From NCBI GenBank assembly GCA_905233725.1, contig CAJOEM010000011.1, positions 1 through 57,268 on the forward strand: a DNA stretch of 57,268 nt. Reading direction: 5' to 3'. Position numbers and translations under genes: made by a program. Positions within the stretch are counted from its first letter, which is position 1. The number at the start of each line of letters is the position of its first letter. Source of the stretch: an uncultured Synergistales bacterium (GTDB lineage: Bacteria > Synergistota > Synergistia > Synergistales > Aminobacteriaceae). Positions 47,574 through 55,700 of this stretch are shown here, piece by piece. The notes beneath the pieces are model-generated. The model was not told where the DNA came from, did no database searches, and saw only the letters and a program-made list of their open reading frames with translations.

Positions 47574-47765
47574 AAAAGAGCCTCGGGGGAGACTCCTTAT
47601 GTTTGAGGGGGGTAAAACGATCTTTTTCAATCCTGCTCTCGGGAATTCATGAGAGCGACAAGTGAACAAACCGAGGGATATTCCTCTATACAATCCACGT
47701 CCTAACTGCAGGTTTAAGACGATTATTTGTCATTTGTAATTTTTCTGATTGATTTGTTCGTTACG
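47574..47765 (-). ncRNA. Unassigned standalone small RNA, ~192 nt
   Basis: On the minus strand a consensus promoter (47799-47772) and a rho-independent terminator (arms 47595-47589 and 47584-47578, then TTTT at 47577-47574) enclose ~192 bases without a convincing open frame. Strong pairing is visible: GAACAAATC (47759-47751) with GGTTTGTTC (47672-47664), 9 bp with one G-U; a hairpin CGTCTTAA/TTAGGACG (47721-47714 with 47705-47698, one G-U); GAGG/CCTC (47686-47683 with 47676-47673); and GCTCTC/GAGAGC (47656-47651 with 47640-47635). It faces dapF end to end and is too far from a minus-strand gene to be a leader. I do not recognise the family: it lacks RNase P, tmRNA and SRP signatures, and 6S is not supported by the end pairing. 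Confidence 0.72.
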
Positions 47766-47771
47766 TCAAAC

Positions 47772-47799
47772 ATTATAGATTAAAAATTCATATTGTCAA
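47772..47799 (-). promoter_or_regulatory. Consensus sigma-70 promoter of the small RNA
   Basis: TTGACA (47799-47794), a 16-bp spacer and TATAAT (47777-47772): both hexamers are perfect, the best promoter in the window. Expected start ~47765. Confidence 0.88.
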
Positions 47800-47968
47800 T
47801 ACGTTCTGCAAAAATTTTTTTCGCGCGGAATTTTGCGATGATTGTATTATGCATTTAATCGGTAATATTCGCGTGTAAGTTTGAAGCGTCCGAATGTAAA
47901 ATATGTGAGAATTTGAGAGATTGCTCCGGATTTTTGGGGCAAATTTTTATTAGGAGAGCATTTATAAA

Positions 47969-49396
47969 TTGTTGGACTGGTTTGTAGATTTTATTCATAA
48001 CGGCTCACCGGCTGCTGTCGGGATTATAACGATTGCGCTGATGTTGATTTGCGGCTTTGCGCTCACGAGATTAACTAGACTTCTGAAGCTTCCAAATGTT
48101 ACGGCTTATATCATAACGGGAATTTTGATCGGACCGTATTGCCTGAATCTTGTGCCATCAGCTGTGACGGATAATACGGGATTTTTGCCGGATATTGCGT
48201 TGGCGTTCATTGCGTTCAGTACGGGACAATTCTTCAGGTTGAACGCGCTCAAAGGCAACGGAATGAAAGTGTTAATTATCACTATTCTTGAGGCGTGTGT
48301 TGCGTCAGTGTTTGTTTTCATCGCCACGTATTATATTTTGCGAATGGATTTTGCGTTTTCGTGTGTGTTGGCTGCATTGGCTTCGGCGACTGCTCCGGCT
48401 TCGACGATGATGACAATTCGACAGACTGGTGCAAAAGGCGATTTTGTGAACACGCTGCTGCAGGTTGTGGCACTCGATGACGTTGTGGGATTACTCGCGT
48501 ACAGTATTGCTATCTCGATTGCTCTTGCTACGTCGATCTCGGGAACTGGTTCGGGATTTGATATTAAGAACGTAATTTTTCCGCTGCTAATCAATCTTGC
48601 GAGCATAATCACTGGCGCATTACTAGGAGTTGTGATGAAATTCCTGATTCCGGAAAAGCGTTCGAAAGATAATAAATTAATACTATCCGTCGCGATATTA
48701 TTAGGCTTCTGCGGAATTTGCCAGATTCTCGGAGTTTCACCGTTGCTTGGCTGCATGTTCATGTCAACGGTTTATATTAATATCACGGATGACGATAATT
48801 TGTTCAAGCAGCTAAACAGTTTCAGCCCACCGATCCTGTTATTATTCTTCGTGAGATCGGGCGTGTGTTTTGATCTCGGAGCGTTGACAGGCTCTCATGC
48901 TTCATCTGGCTCTGTCTCGTTATTAATGCTCGGTGTCGTGTATTTCCTGATTCGCATTTTGGGAAAATATGTCGGAGCGTTTCTTGGCTGCTTTATAACA
49001 CACAAAGACAAGCTCGTGCGCAATTATCTCGGACTTGCTCTTATCCCTCAGGCCGGTGTTGCTATCGGACTTGCTGAACTCGGTGCGAGAACTCTGGGAG
49101 GCGAAACTGGCAGCGCGCTTCGAACGGTCATACTTGCGTCAAGTGTTCTGTACGAGTTAATCGGACCTGCGAGTGCGAAAATCTCACTGTCACTCTCGCA
49201 TTCGTACGATAACACAGCAACTGACGATGCAAAACCCAAACTCAATCCAAAAGACGAAGAGAAATTAATGGTGAACTTGCTAATCGAACGCATTCGTGAA
49301 ATCCAGAGCGAAATTCCTCAGCACGAATTACAGCCAGCGTTCTATGACTCTCAGGCAACACAGCCAATCCAGAGACATTTACATTCGCCAAGATAA
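47969..49396 (+). CDS. Cation:proton antiporter, CPA2 family
   Basis: This 475-residue protein has about 12 hydrophobic helices and the CPA2 pattern: TAYIITGILIGPYCLNLVP in helix 2-3, SATAPASTMMTIRQTGAKG with the ion-coordinating part, ALDDVVGLLAYSIAISIA, and LALIPQAGVAIGLAELG near the C-terminus. A ~60-residue polar C-terminal tail follows, without a TrkA-N domain. It exchanges Na+ or K+ for protons across the inner membrane. TTG 47969 follows AGGAG by 12 bases. A terminator follows. The 200-base upstream gap is AT-rich with no other gene on this strand. Confidence 0.93.
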   Translation: MLDWFVDFIHNGSPAAVGIITIALMLICGFALTRLTRLLKLPNVTAYIITGILIGPYCLNLVPSAVTDNTGFLPDIALAFIAFSTGQFFRLNALKGNGMKVLIITILEACVASVFVFIATYYILRMDFAFSCVLAALASATAPASTMMTIRQTGAKGDFVNTLLQVVALDDVVGLLAYSIAISIALATSISGTGSGFDIKNVIFPLLINLASIITGALLGVVMKFLIPEKRSKDNKLILSVAILLGFCGICQILGVSPLLGCMFMSTVYINITDDDNLFKQLNSFSPPILLLFFVRSGVCFDLGALTGSHASSGSVSLLMLGVVYFLIRILGKYVGAFLGCFITHKDKLVRNYLGLALIPQAGVAIGLAELGARTLGGETGSALRTVILASSVLYELIGPASAKISLSLSHSYDNTATDDAKPKLNPKDEEKLMVNLLIERIREIQSEIPQHELQPAFYDSQATQPIQRHLHSPR

Positions 49397-49400
49397 AAAT

Positions 49401-49443
49401 AAAACGGTGCAGGATTGTGCGAGAATCTTACACCGTTTTTTTT
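49401..49443 (+). terminator. Terminator after the antiporter gene
   Basis: AAAACGGTG (49401-49409) pairs with CACCGTTTT (49431-49439) and runs into T residues to 49443. The loop and right arm lie in the duplicated segment and recur at 49575-49605. Confidence 0.82.
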
Positions 49444-49696
49444 GCGCGTTACCTGAGTTTGCCCGATAATAAATTCAGTCTTAAGGCATTCGTCACAACA
49501 CAGAAACTCGACAAACTCATCGCAGCAGCCCCAAACATCGGATCAAGTTTCAAGCCCCATTGAGCGAAAAAACAGATTGTGCGAGAATCTTACACCGTTT
49601 TTTTTGCGCGTTATTTGAGCTTGCCCGATAATAAATTCAGTCTTAAGGCATTCGTCACGACAATCAAGTTTCAAGCCCCATCGAGCGAAAAATCCA
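49413..49696. repeat. 162-bp tandem duplication of the copA 3' end
   Basis: Copy A (49413-49574) and copy B (49575-49696) repeat the right terminator arm and the last ~35 codons of copA. Copy A keeps an intact tail frame (minus strand LKLDPMFGAAAMSLSSFC... to a stop). Copy B lacks 41 bp (between CGTCACGACA and ATCAAGTTT) and has a few substitutions, so the copies have diverged or come from two strains. Confidence 0.9.
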
Positions 49697-51825
49697 GCAG
49701 CTAACGGAATGCCGATAATATTATAAATAAACGCCCAGAATAAATTCTCGTGAATGTTCCGCAAAGTTGCACGACTGAGTTTTATCGCAGCAGCAGCGTC
49801 GGTCAAATTGCTCTTCATCAGGACTACATCAGCAGCATCAAGCGCTACGTCAGTTCCAGCACCGATTGCAATCCCAGTATCAGCGCGTGTGAGTGCAGGC
49901 GCGTCGTTAATCCCGTCACCAATCATAGCAACTCTGAATTTGCCGTTATCCTGAAGATTCTTTATAACCTGTTCTTTGCCGTCCGGTAAAACTCCCGCGA
50001 TAATTTCATTCACGCCAGCTTCGTCCGCGATTGCCTGAGCTGTGCGTTCATTGTCTCCGGTCAACATTACGACTTTGATATTCATATCCTGCATCTTTCT
50101 TATTGCGTTTGCACTGTCGGATTTGATAACGTCCGCAACTGCAATAATCCCGAGCAACTTGTGATCTCGTGCGAATAATAACGGAGTCTTGCCTTCAGAC
50201 GCGAGTTTCTCAGAAATTTTCTTGGCTTCGTCATCGAGAGTTATTTCGCTGTTTATGAATTTTACGCTGCCTCCGAGCAAAATTTTCTCACCGTCAACAA
50301 TCGCGCTTAATCCGTTACCAGGCAATGCTCTGAAATCTGCGACATGTTCGGCTGTCAAGTTCTCGTATTTCGCAGCAAATTCCGTGATGGCTTTTGCTAA
50401 TGGGTGTTCGCTCATTTTCTCAAGTGAGTACGCGTTCGAGATGAGTTCACGCTCAGAAATTCCGCTTGACGGGATCATGTCCGTAACTTTGGGTTCACCG
50501 CTTGTGATTGTCCCGGTCTTGTCGAGAGCTGCAATCTGAACTTTCCCGGCATTTTCGAGTGACGCAGCAGTCTTGAATAATATTCCGTTTTTAGCACCTA
50601 CTCCGTTGGCGACCATTATGGCGACAGGTGTAGCAAGCCCCAGCGCACACGGACAACTGATAACTAGAACTGCGATTCCGTACGATAAGGCTTCACCGAA
50701 ATTTTTCCCGAGTAACAGCCAAGCTATAATCGTAAAAATCGCAATCGCAATCACACTTGGCACAAATATTCCGCAGACTTTATCCGCAACTTTTGAGACG
50801 GGAGCTTTTGTCGCAGCAGCATCACTGACCATTTTGATAATCTGTGACAGAGTCGTGTCCTGACCAACTCGCGTAGCCTCGCATTTAATAAAGCCAGCTT
50901 GATTTATCGTCGCAGCAGAAACTTGATCGCCAGGGATTTTGTCAACAGGAATGCTTTCGCCAGTCAGAGCCGATTCGTTCACTGCGCTTGAGCCTTCGAG
51001 AATCACGCCGTCAACAGGAATATTTTCACCGGGTTTCACGATGAATGTATCGCCGCGTTTAACCTGATCGATTGGCACTGTAATTTCGCGATTGTTCCTG
51101 AGAATTACGGCAGTTTTCGGCGCAAGTTTCATGAGAGATTTCAGCGCGTCAGTTGTTCTACCCTTCGACCGGGCTTCGAGCATTTTCCCGACTGTTATGA
51201 GTGTGAGAATCATTCCTGCGCTCTCAAAATAGAAATCCGGCATGTAAGAATTATTTCCCGAAATCCTGAACAGCAGGTAAACGCTCCAGGCGAACGACGC
51301 AAACGATCCCATCGCAACAAGTGTGTCCATGTTTGGCGCAAGATGCAATAACGAACTGAAGCCGCTCGTGAAAAATTTCTGGTTAATAATCATGATTATC
51401 GCTGCGAGAATCATTTGTGCGAGACCAACAGCTGCGTGATTTCCCGTGAAAAATTCCGGCAGCGGCAAATTCATCATGTGACCCATTGAGAAATACATCA
51501 GGATTATCAGGAACACAATCGACGCGACGAGGCGTTTCTTGAGAACAGGTGTCTCGTGATCTGCGAGAATTTCGGCTTCGGATTCAGATCCAGATTCAGA
51601 TTTCGATTCTGGTTTGGGATTTTCGGTCTTGAGTTTTGCACCGTAACCAGCTTTTTCAACGGCAGCGATTATGTCTTGAGAATCTGCGTTACCTTCGACG
51701 CTCATGGAGTTCGTGAGCAAACTCACAGCACAGGACTCAACACCCGCAAGTTTTTTCACGACGCGCTCGACTCTTGCACTGCACGCAGCACAACTCATAC
51801 CGGTAATAATATATTGCTCTGACAT
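49543..51825 (-). CDS. copA: Copper-exporting P1B-type ATPase with frameshifted C-terminus
   Basis: This 760-residue pump exports Cu+. It has one heavy-metal-associated domain (GMSCAAC, 9-15), an acidic Ser/Glu linker, eight membrane helices with CPC in ISCPCALGLATP (~395-406), phosphorylation motif DKTGTIT (~437), and GDGINDAPALTRADTG (~650). After WGLKLD the chain runs out of frame for ~35 residues (CRDECLKTEFIIG...) to a stop at 49543, because of a 41-bp deletion in duplicated tail copy B. The normal tail is intact in copy A, which is out of reach of this frame. Only the last helix end is altered, so partial function is possible. AAGGAG lies ~12 bases before the ATG. Confidence 0.93.
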   Translation of the reverse strand: MSEQYIITGMSCAACSARVERVVKKLAGVESCAVSLLTNSMSVEGNADSQDIIAAVEKAGYGAKLKTENPKPESKSESGSESEAEILADHETPVLKKRLVASIVFLIILMYFSMGHMMNLPLPEFFTGNHAAVGLAQMILAAIIMIINQKFFTSGFSSLLHLAPNMDTLVAMGSFASFAWSVYLLFRISGNNSYMPDFYFESAGMILTLITVGKMLEARSKGRTTDALKSLMKLAPKTAVILRNNREITVPIDQVKRGDTFIVKPGENIPVDGVILEGSSAVNESALTGESIPVDKIPGDQVSAATINQAGFIKCEATRVGQDTTLSQIIKMVSDAAATKAPVSKVADKVCGIFVPSVIAIAIFTIIAWLLLGKNFGEALSYGIAVLVISCPCALGLATPVAIMVANGVGAKNGILFKTAASLENAGKVQIAALDKTGTITSGEPKVTDMIPSSGISERELISNAYSLEKMSEHPLAKAITEFAAKYENLTAEHVADFRALPGNGLSAIVDGEKILLGGSVKFINSEITLDDEAKKISEKLASEGKTPLLFARDHKLLGIIAVADVIKSDSANAIRKMQDMNIKVVMLTGDNERTAQAIADEAGVNEIIAGVLPDGKEQVIKNLQDNGKFRVAMIGDGINDAPALTRADTGIAIGAGTDVALDAADVVLMKSNLTDAAAAIKLSRATLRNIHENLFWAFIYNIIGIPLAAGFFARWGLKLDCRDECLKTEFIIGQAQITRKKNGVRFSHNLFFRSMGLET

Positions 51826-51925
51826 TAGAATTAGAACAACTCCTTCTGAAAATATGATTCACGCAAGATTGTACTATAATTACAGCTATAATTGCAGCAT
51901 AATGAATACGAGAGGATTTTTGAAA

Positions 51926-53872
51926 ATGCGAAATTTGCGAATAATATTGCTAATATTACTAATCGTGTTGAGTGTGTTTGTGAATGTCTCGGGAGTTTAC
52001 GCAGCAGCCTTGCAGCCACCAAGAGCCAATCTCGACGAATCCGAAGTCTATTTCACGAACGCATATTTATATTTCATGAGCCGGAATTACTGGAGCACGC
52101 AGAATAATCTTGATCGCGCTCTGGGTGTGAACACGTACCTGGTCGATTATTACCTGTTGAATGGTCTAACGCTTGATCGAATTGGTGACGGTGTTGGAGC
52201 GTTGGCATCGTTGAATCGCTATCTCGAAGTCCGCCCGTTAGATCCGTCAGTGCCAAGAATCACGAAGAATCTCTCGGAACAGAACGCAATCTTGAGCGCA
52301 ATCCCCGGAACAGCTCCAGTGCCAGCAGGTTGGAAATTTTCGCGCACGGATATTATGACGGAATGGAACACAGGCTTCACTCGTCCGTTGAGTATAAAAG
52401 GCATGGGCAAAATCAAGTCACTCGGTCAAACAGTCTGCATTTCTGACACGTACGGCGATCGGGTTTACGTCAAGCCTGCGAATAATTCAGGAGCGATTCA
52501 AGTCTTCGGAGCAAAATCTGGAGTTTTCAGGGAAGTTGCTGTGAATAGACCTGTTATAACATTTCCGATGGGTGATGGAACGTTCATGATCGTGAATGCT
52601 GACGGTGAGATTTTCACATTTGCGAATCTGAGTGAGCATGCCGGGATAATTTCGCCGGATTTTGTCGGGCAATTAAGCTCTCGGAATATTTCTGACGCTG
52701 AAATAATTTCTGAGAATGAGCTAGCGATTGCAGATCCGGTTGAACGAACTGTCGGATTTTACAACGCAGCGACTTTGGACGTGATGGCATTCTGGTTTCC
52801 GCCGGAATTTACGGGTGACTTGTTATTCGAGCCGGTTGCGATTGAGGCGTTTGCTGACTGGCTGGCGATTGCTGACAGGGGAAATTCGCGAATATATATC
52901 CTGAATGTAATGTCGCGTGAATATTTCGTGATAAATAACGTTCCGTTGCCGCGAGATATATTATGGTCACCGCTGGGAGAATTGTTCGTTTTGAGTGAAG
53001 AGGGCAGCATATATAATTACATAATCGATTTTGGCACGAGATCATACGCGAATCGCCATAACGGTGCGATGTATTCCGGGCTTGAGAATATCTGGGCGTT
53101 ATTCAGGTCTCCGGAGGGGGATTTGATGTGTCTGGAAACCGGCGCGTCGAAAATATACAAGTCAATCATGACACCGCCGCGTGAAGGTGAACAGGCGTTT
53201 CTGGGAATATTCAGCCCAACGCTTACAATGCAGACCGAGAATCGCGAGAGCTTCATAATCAGCGCAACATTCATGACACCGTTCACGAGTTATCTGCACA
53301 CTTCGAGACTAATCGCTCAATCCGCGTGGAACAATCGCACGATGAGAGCTTATGCACTATGGTCACGCAGACCGAATTTCGACGGAATGCTGATTCACAG
53401 ACCGTTGCCAACTGGACAGGTTTTGCCGCTGAATTTGCGCCCTGCTCAGGTGAATCGAGGCAATGATGTTCGAGAGGCTCTGCTGTCATTCTGGGTTCTG
53501 CACAAAGACACGCTAACAAATGTAGTTGTAGATTCATCGATTTCGTTCACGATTGATGACTTGATTACGCTGATGAGATTTTGCCTGTTGAACGGACTTG
53601 AGCTTGATGTTTGGGCACGGGAAATTGCGTCTCCGGGATTGATTCGCGCGTCAGCATTCACTGGCGGAAAAGTTGTTTACTCGCTGAAGAACGCACTCGA
53701 ACTCACAGCACCGGATTCTCGATTGCAGATTCAAATTCCGCTGCCCGAAGAATTATCGTCGTCAGGTTACCCGGGTCGGTCTATGTTAGCCGTGTATCTT
53801 GACGCAGGATTGATTCAGTCAAGAGCTTGGATGCCGCTTTGGCCGGATTTATTCACGCCGCCTTCGAGATAG
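51926..53872 (+). CDS. Secreted TPR / beta-propeller-like protein of unknown function
   Basis: This 648-residue protein has a signal peptide (LRIILLILLIVLSVFVNVSGVYA, ~4-27), a TPR-like helical region (~35-95, SRNYWSTQNNLDRALG...YYLLNGLTLDRIGDGVGALASLNRYLEV), and then repeated short beta segments (~120-400) such as IKSLGQTVCISDTYGDRVYV, LAIADPVERTVGF and LAIADRGNSRIYILNV that look like NHL or YVTN propeller blades. The C-terminal ~230 residues have no clear domain. It may bind a partner or ligand at the periplasmic face, but no function can be assigned. ATG 51926 follows AGAGG by 10 bases; the longer open frame from 51704 overlaps the copA start on the other strand and is rejected. TATAAT lies at 51875-51880. 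Confidence 0.78.
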   Translation: MRNLRIILLILLIVLSVFVNVSGVYAAALQPPRANLDESEVYFTNAYLYFMSRNYWSTQNNLDRALGVNTYLVDYYLLNGLTLDRIGDGVGALASLNRYLEVRPLDPSVPRITKNLSEQNAILSAIPGTAPVPAGWKFSRTDIMTEWNTGFTRPLSIKGMGKIKSLGQTVCISDTYGDRVYVKPANNSGAIQVFGAKSGVFREVAVNRPVITFPMGDGTFMIVNADGEIFTFANLSEHAGIISPDFVGQLSSRNISDAEIISENELAIADPVERTVGFYNAATLDVMAFWFPPEFTGDLLFEPVAIEAFADWLAIADRGNSRIYILNVMSREYFVINNVPLPRDILWSPLGELFVLSEEGSIYNYIIDFGTRSYANRHNGAMYSGLENIWALFRSPEGDLMCLETGASKIYKSIMTPPREGEQAFLGIFSPTLTMQTENRESFIISATFMTPFTSYLHTSRLIAQSAWNNRTMRAYALWSRRPNFDGMLIHRPLPTGQVLPLNLRPAQVNRGNDVREALLSFWVLHKDTLTNVVVDSSISFTIDDLITLMRFCLLNGLELDVWAREIASPGLIRASAFTGGKVVYSLKNALELTAPDSRLQIQIPLPEELSSSGYPGRSMLAVYLDAGLIQSRAWMPLWPDLFTPPSR

Positions 53873-53903
53873 AAAAGAAAATAGAAAGTAAGGAGTGATA
53901 GCT

Positions 53904-54611
53904 ATGGATTTTCTGAGTCAGATTCCTGCTGGGGGAACTGTATTTAACTCACTGGCTGTATTTTTCGGCGGAACGATTGGCTTACTGGTTGGGAAATTTA
54001 TTCCGGAGAGATTGCACAAAGCGATATTCGATTGCCTGGGATTATTCACGCTTTACGTTGGGATTAACATGACGCTGCAAATGAAACACTCGATTGCTGT
54101 GTTATTGAGTTTTGTAATCGGAACGGTAATCGGGGATTTGTGCGGACTTGATAATAAGCTGAATAATCTGGGCGACGTTTTGAAAGCGAAATTTCACTCG
54201 TCAAATTCGAAATTCACGCAGGGATTTGTTACGGCGACGTTGTTATTTTGCGTGGGGTCGATGGCGATAATCGGCGCATTCGAGGACGGTTTGCGGCACA
54301 ATGCTTCGATTCTGGTCACGAAAGGCGTTATGGATGGGATTTCGTCGATATTATTTGCTGGCTCGTTCGGAATTGGAGTAATTTTCTCGATCATACCGAT
54401 GTTTATATATCAGGCGAGTTTGACGTTCTTGGCTGTATGGGCTGCACCGTTTATAACTCAGGATATGTACGCGGATATTTCGGGACTTGGCGGCTTGATG
54501 ATCGTTGGAATTTCGCTGAATCTCTTGAAAGTTGCGAATCTGAAATTATGCGACATGCTGCCATCGTTGATATTAATCGTGCCGTTATCGATGTTATTCG
54601 CGTTAATTTGA
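53904..54611 (+). CDS. DUF554 family membrane protein
   Basis: This 235-residue protein with ~6-7 helices matches DUF554 (YdfK): PAGGTVFNSLAVFFGGTIGLLVGKFIPERLHKAIF, VLLSFVIGTVIGDLCGLD, TATLLFCVGSMAIIGAFEDGLR and GGLMIVGISLNLLKV. A transport role is suspected in the family but not shown. ATG 53904 follows AAGGAG by 7-8 bases. It lies 31 bp after the propeller protein, likely in the same operon, and its last codons contain the promoter of thrC. Confidence 0.9.
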   Translation: MDFLSQIPAGGTVFNSLAVFFGGTIGLLVGKFIPERLHKAIFDCLGLFTLYVGINMTLQMKHSIAVLLSFVIGTVIGDLCGLDNKLNNLGDVLKAKFHSSNSKFTQGFVTATLLFCVGSMAIIGAFEDGLRHNASILVTKGVMDGISSILFAGSFGIGVIFSIIPMFIYQASLTFLAVWAAPFITQDMYADISGLGGLMIVGISLNLLKVANLKLCDMLPSLILIVPLSMLFALI

Positions 54612-54617
54612 TATAAT
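54609..54617 (+). promoter_or_regulatory. Extended -10 promoter of the thr operon
   Basis: TGATATAAT at 54609-54617 is a perfect extended -10 element, 39 bases ahead of the thrC ATG and overlapping the DUF554 stop codon. Confidence 0.65.
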
Positions 54618-54655
54618 TCTTGCGAAAATTTTTTGCGAAGGGAAATGTGATTATC

Positions 54656-55699
54656 ATGGGAGTTTTGAAAAAGTACGGGGATTTGCTGCCATTAACTGAG
54701 AAGACACCGAACGTAAATCTTGAAGAGGGTTCTACGCCGTTGATATATTTGCCGCGAATCAGTGACAAACTCGGCATAAAATTATACGGGAAATTCGAGG
54801 GCTGCAATCCGTCTGGCTCGTTCAAAGATCGTGGAATGGTTCTGGCTGTAGCGAAGGCTCTCGAAGATGGCAAACGTGCGCTGATTTGTGCGTCGACTGG
54901 CAACACGTCTGCGTCTGCTGCTGCGTATGCTGCGTATGCTGGGATACCGTGTTTTGTGTTGCTGCCGGCTGGGAAAGTTGCTCTGGGAAAATTGGCTCAG
55001 GCTTTGATGTACGGTGCGAAAGTTATCGCCGTGAAGGGGAATTTTGACAGGGCTTTGGAACTTGCGCGTGAAGGTGCTGAGAAAACCGGCTGTGCAATGG
55101 TAAATTCTGTGAATCCGTTCAGGTTAATCGGACAGCGTTCGGGAGCTTGGGAAATTTGCGATGTATTAGGAAAAGCTCCGGACTGGCACGCGATTCCTGT
55201 AGGGAATGCCGGGAATATAAGCGCGTATTGGGCAGGTTACAACGAGTATTTCAAGCTCGGGAAGATCAAGACTTTGCCTAGAATGATGGGTTTTCAGGCT
55301 GAAGGTGCAGCCCCGTTAGTAACGAATCAGCCATGCCCGAATCCTGAGACAGTTGCGACGGCGATTCGAATCGGCAATCCAGTCAGCGCACATTTAGCAC
55401 GAGCAGCAGTTCAGGAATCAAGCGGCGAATTTAATTCCGTTACGGACGAGCAGATTTTGTCGGCTCAGAGATTGCTTGCGTCGGAAGGCGGAGTTTTTGC
55501 GGAACCGGCATCATGCGCACCGTTGGCAGGTATTTTGAAATTGCGCGATTTAGGAAAATTGCCCGAGGGAATAACTGTCACGATGATATTGACCGGAAAC
55601 GGCTTGAAAGACCCGGATACAGCGATGTCACAAGTCGGCAAGCCTATTGAGATTAACGACACGCTCGAAGATTTGATGCGAGTTCTCGAAAGCAAGTAA
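54656..55699 (+). CDS. thrC: Threonine synthase
   Basis: This 347-residue PLP enzyme converts O-phosphohomoserine to threonine. Motifs are EGSTPLIYLPR (24-34), GCNPSGSFKDRGM with the Schiff-base Lys (~58), ASTGNTSASAAAYAA (phosphate cup) and GNAGNISAYWAGY. It has the compact fold of the Bacillus/Mycobacterium class. ATG 54656 is chosen with GAAGGG 13 bases upstream. It leads thrB with 1 bp between and ends ...LESK. Confidence 0.95.
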   Translation: MGVLKKYGDLLPLTEKTPNVNLEEGSTPLIYLPRISDKLGIKLYGKFEGCNPSGSFKDRGMVLAVAKALEDGKRALICASTGNTSASAAAYAAYAGIPCFVLLPAGKVALGKLAQALMYGAKVIAVKGNFDRALELAREGAEKTGCAMVNSVNPFRLIGQRSGAWEICDVLGKAPDWHAIPVGNAGNISAYWAGYNEYFKLGKIKTLPRMMGFQAEGAAPLVTNQPCPNPETVATAIRIGNPVSAHLARAAVQESSGEFNSVTDEQILSAQRLLASEGGVFAEPASCAPLAGILKLRDLGKLPEGITVTMILTGNGLKDPDTAMSQVGKPIEINDTLEDLMRVLESK

Positions 55700-55700
55700 C

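Noticed and set aside
47574-47765. CRISPR repeat reading of the GCTCTC hairpin followed by AGGATTGAAAA on the minus strand
   Set aside because: Only one copy, and it lies inside a transcript with its own promoter and terminator, so an RNA gene explains it better.
47574-47765. Identification of the small RNA as 6S, tmRNA or RNase P RNA
   Set aside because: tmRNA and RNase P core signatures are missing, and the 5' end pairs with the middle, not with the 3' end as in 6S. No assignment is made.
51704-51925. Long N-terminal extension of the TPR/propeller gene
   Set aside because: It overlaps the copA start on the other strand, and the signal peptide and AGAGG ribosome site place the start at 51926.
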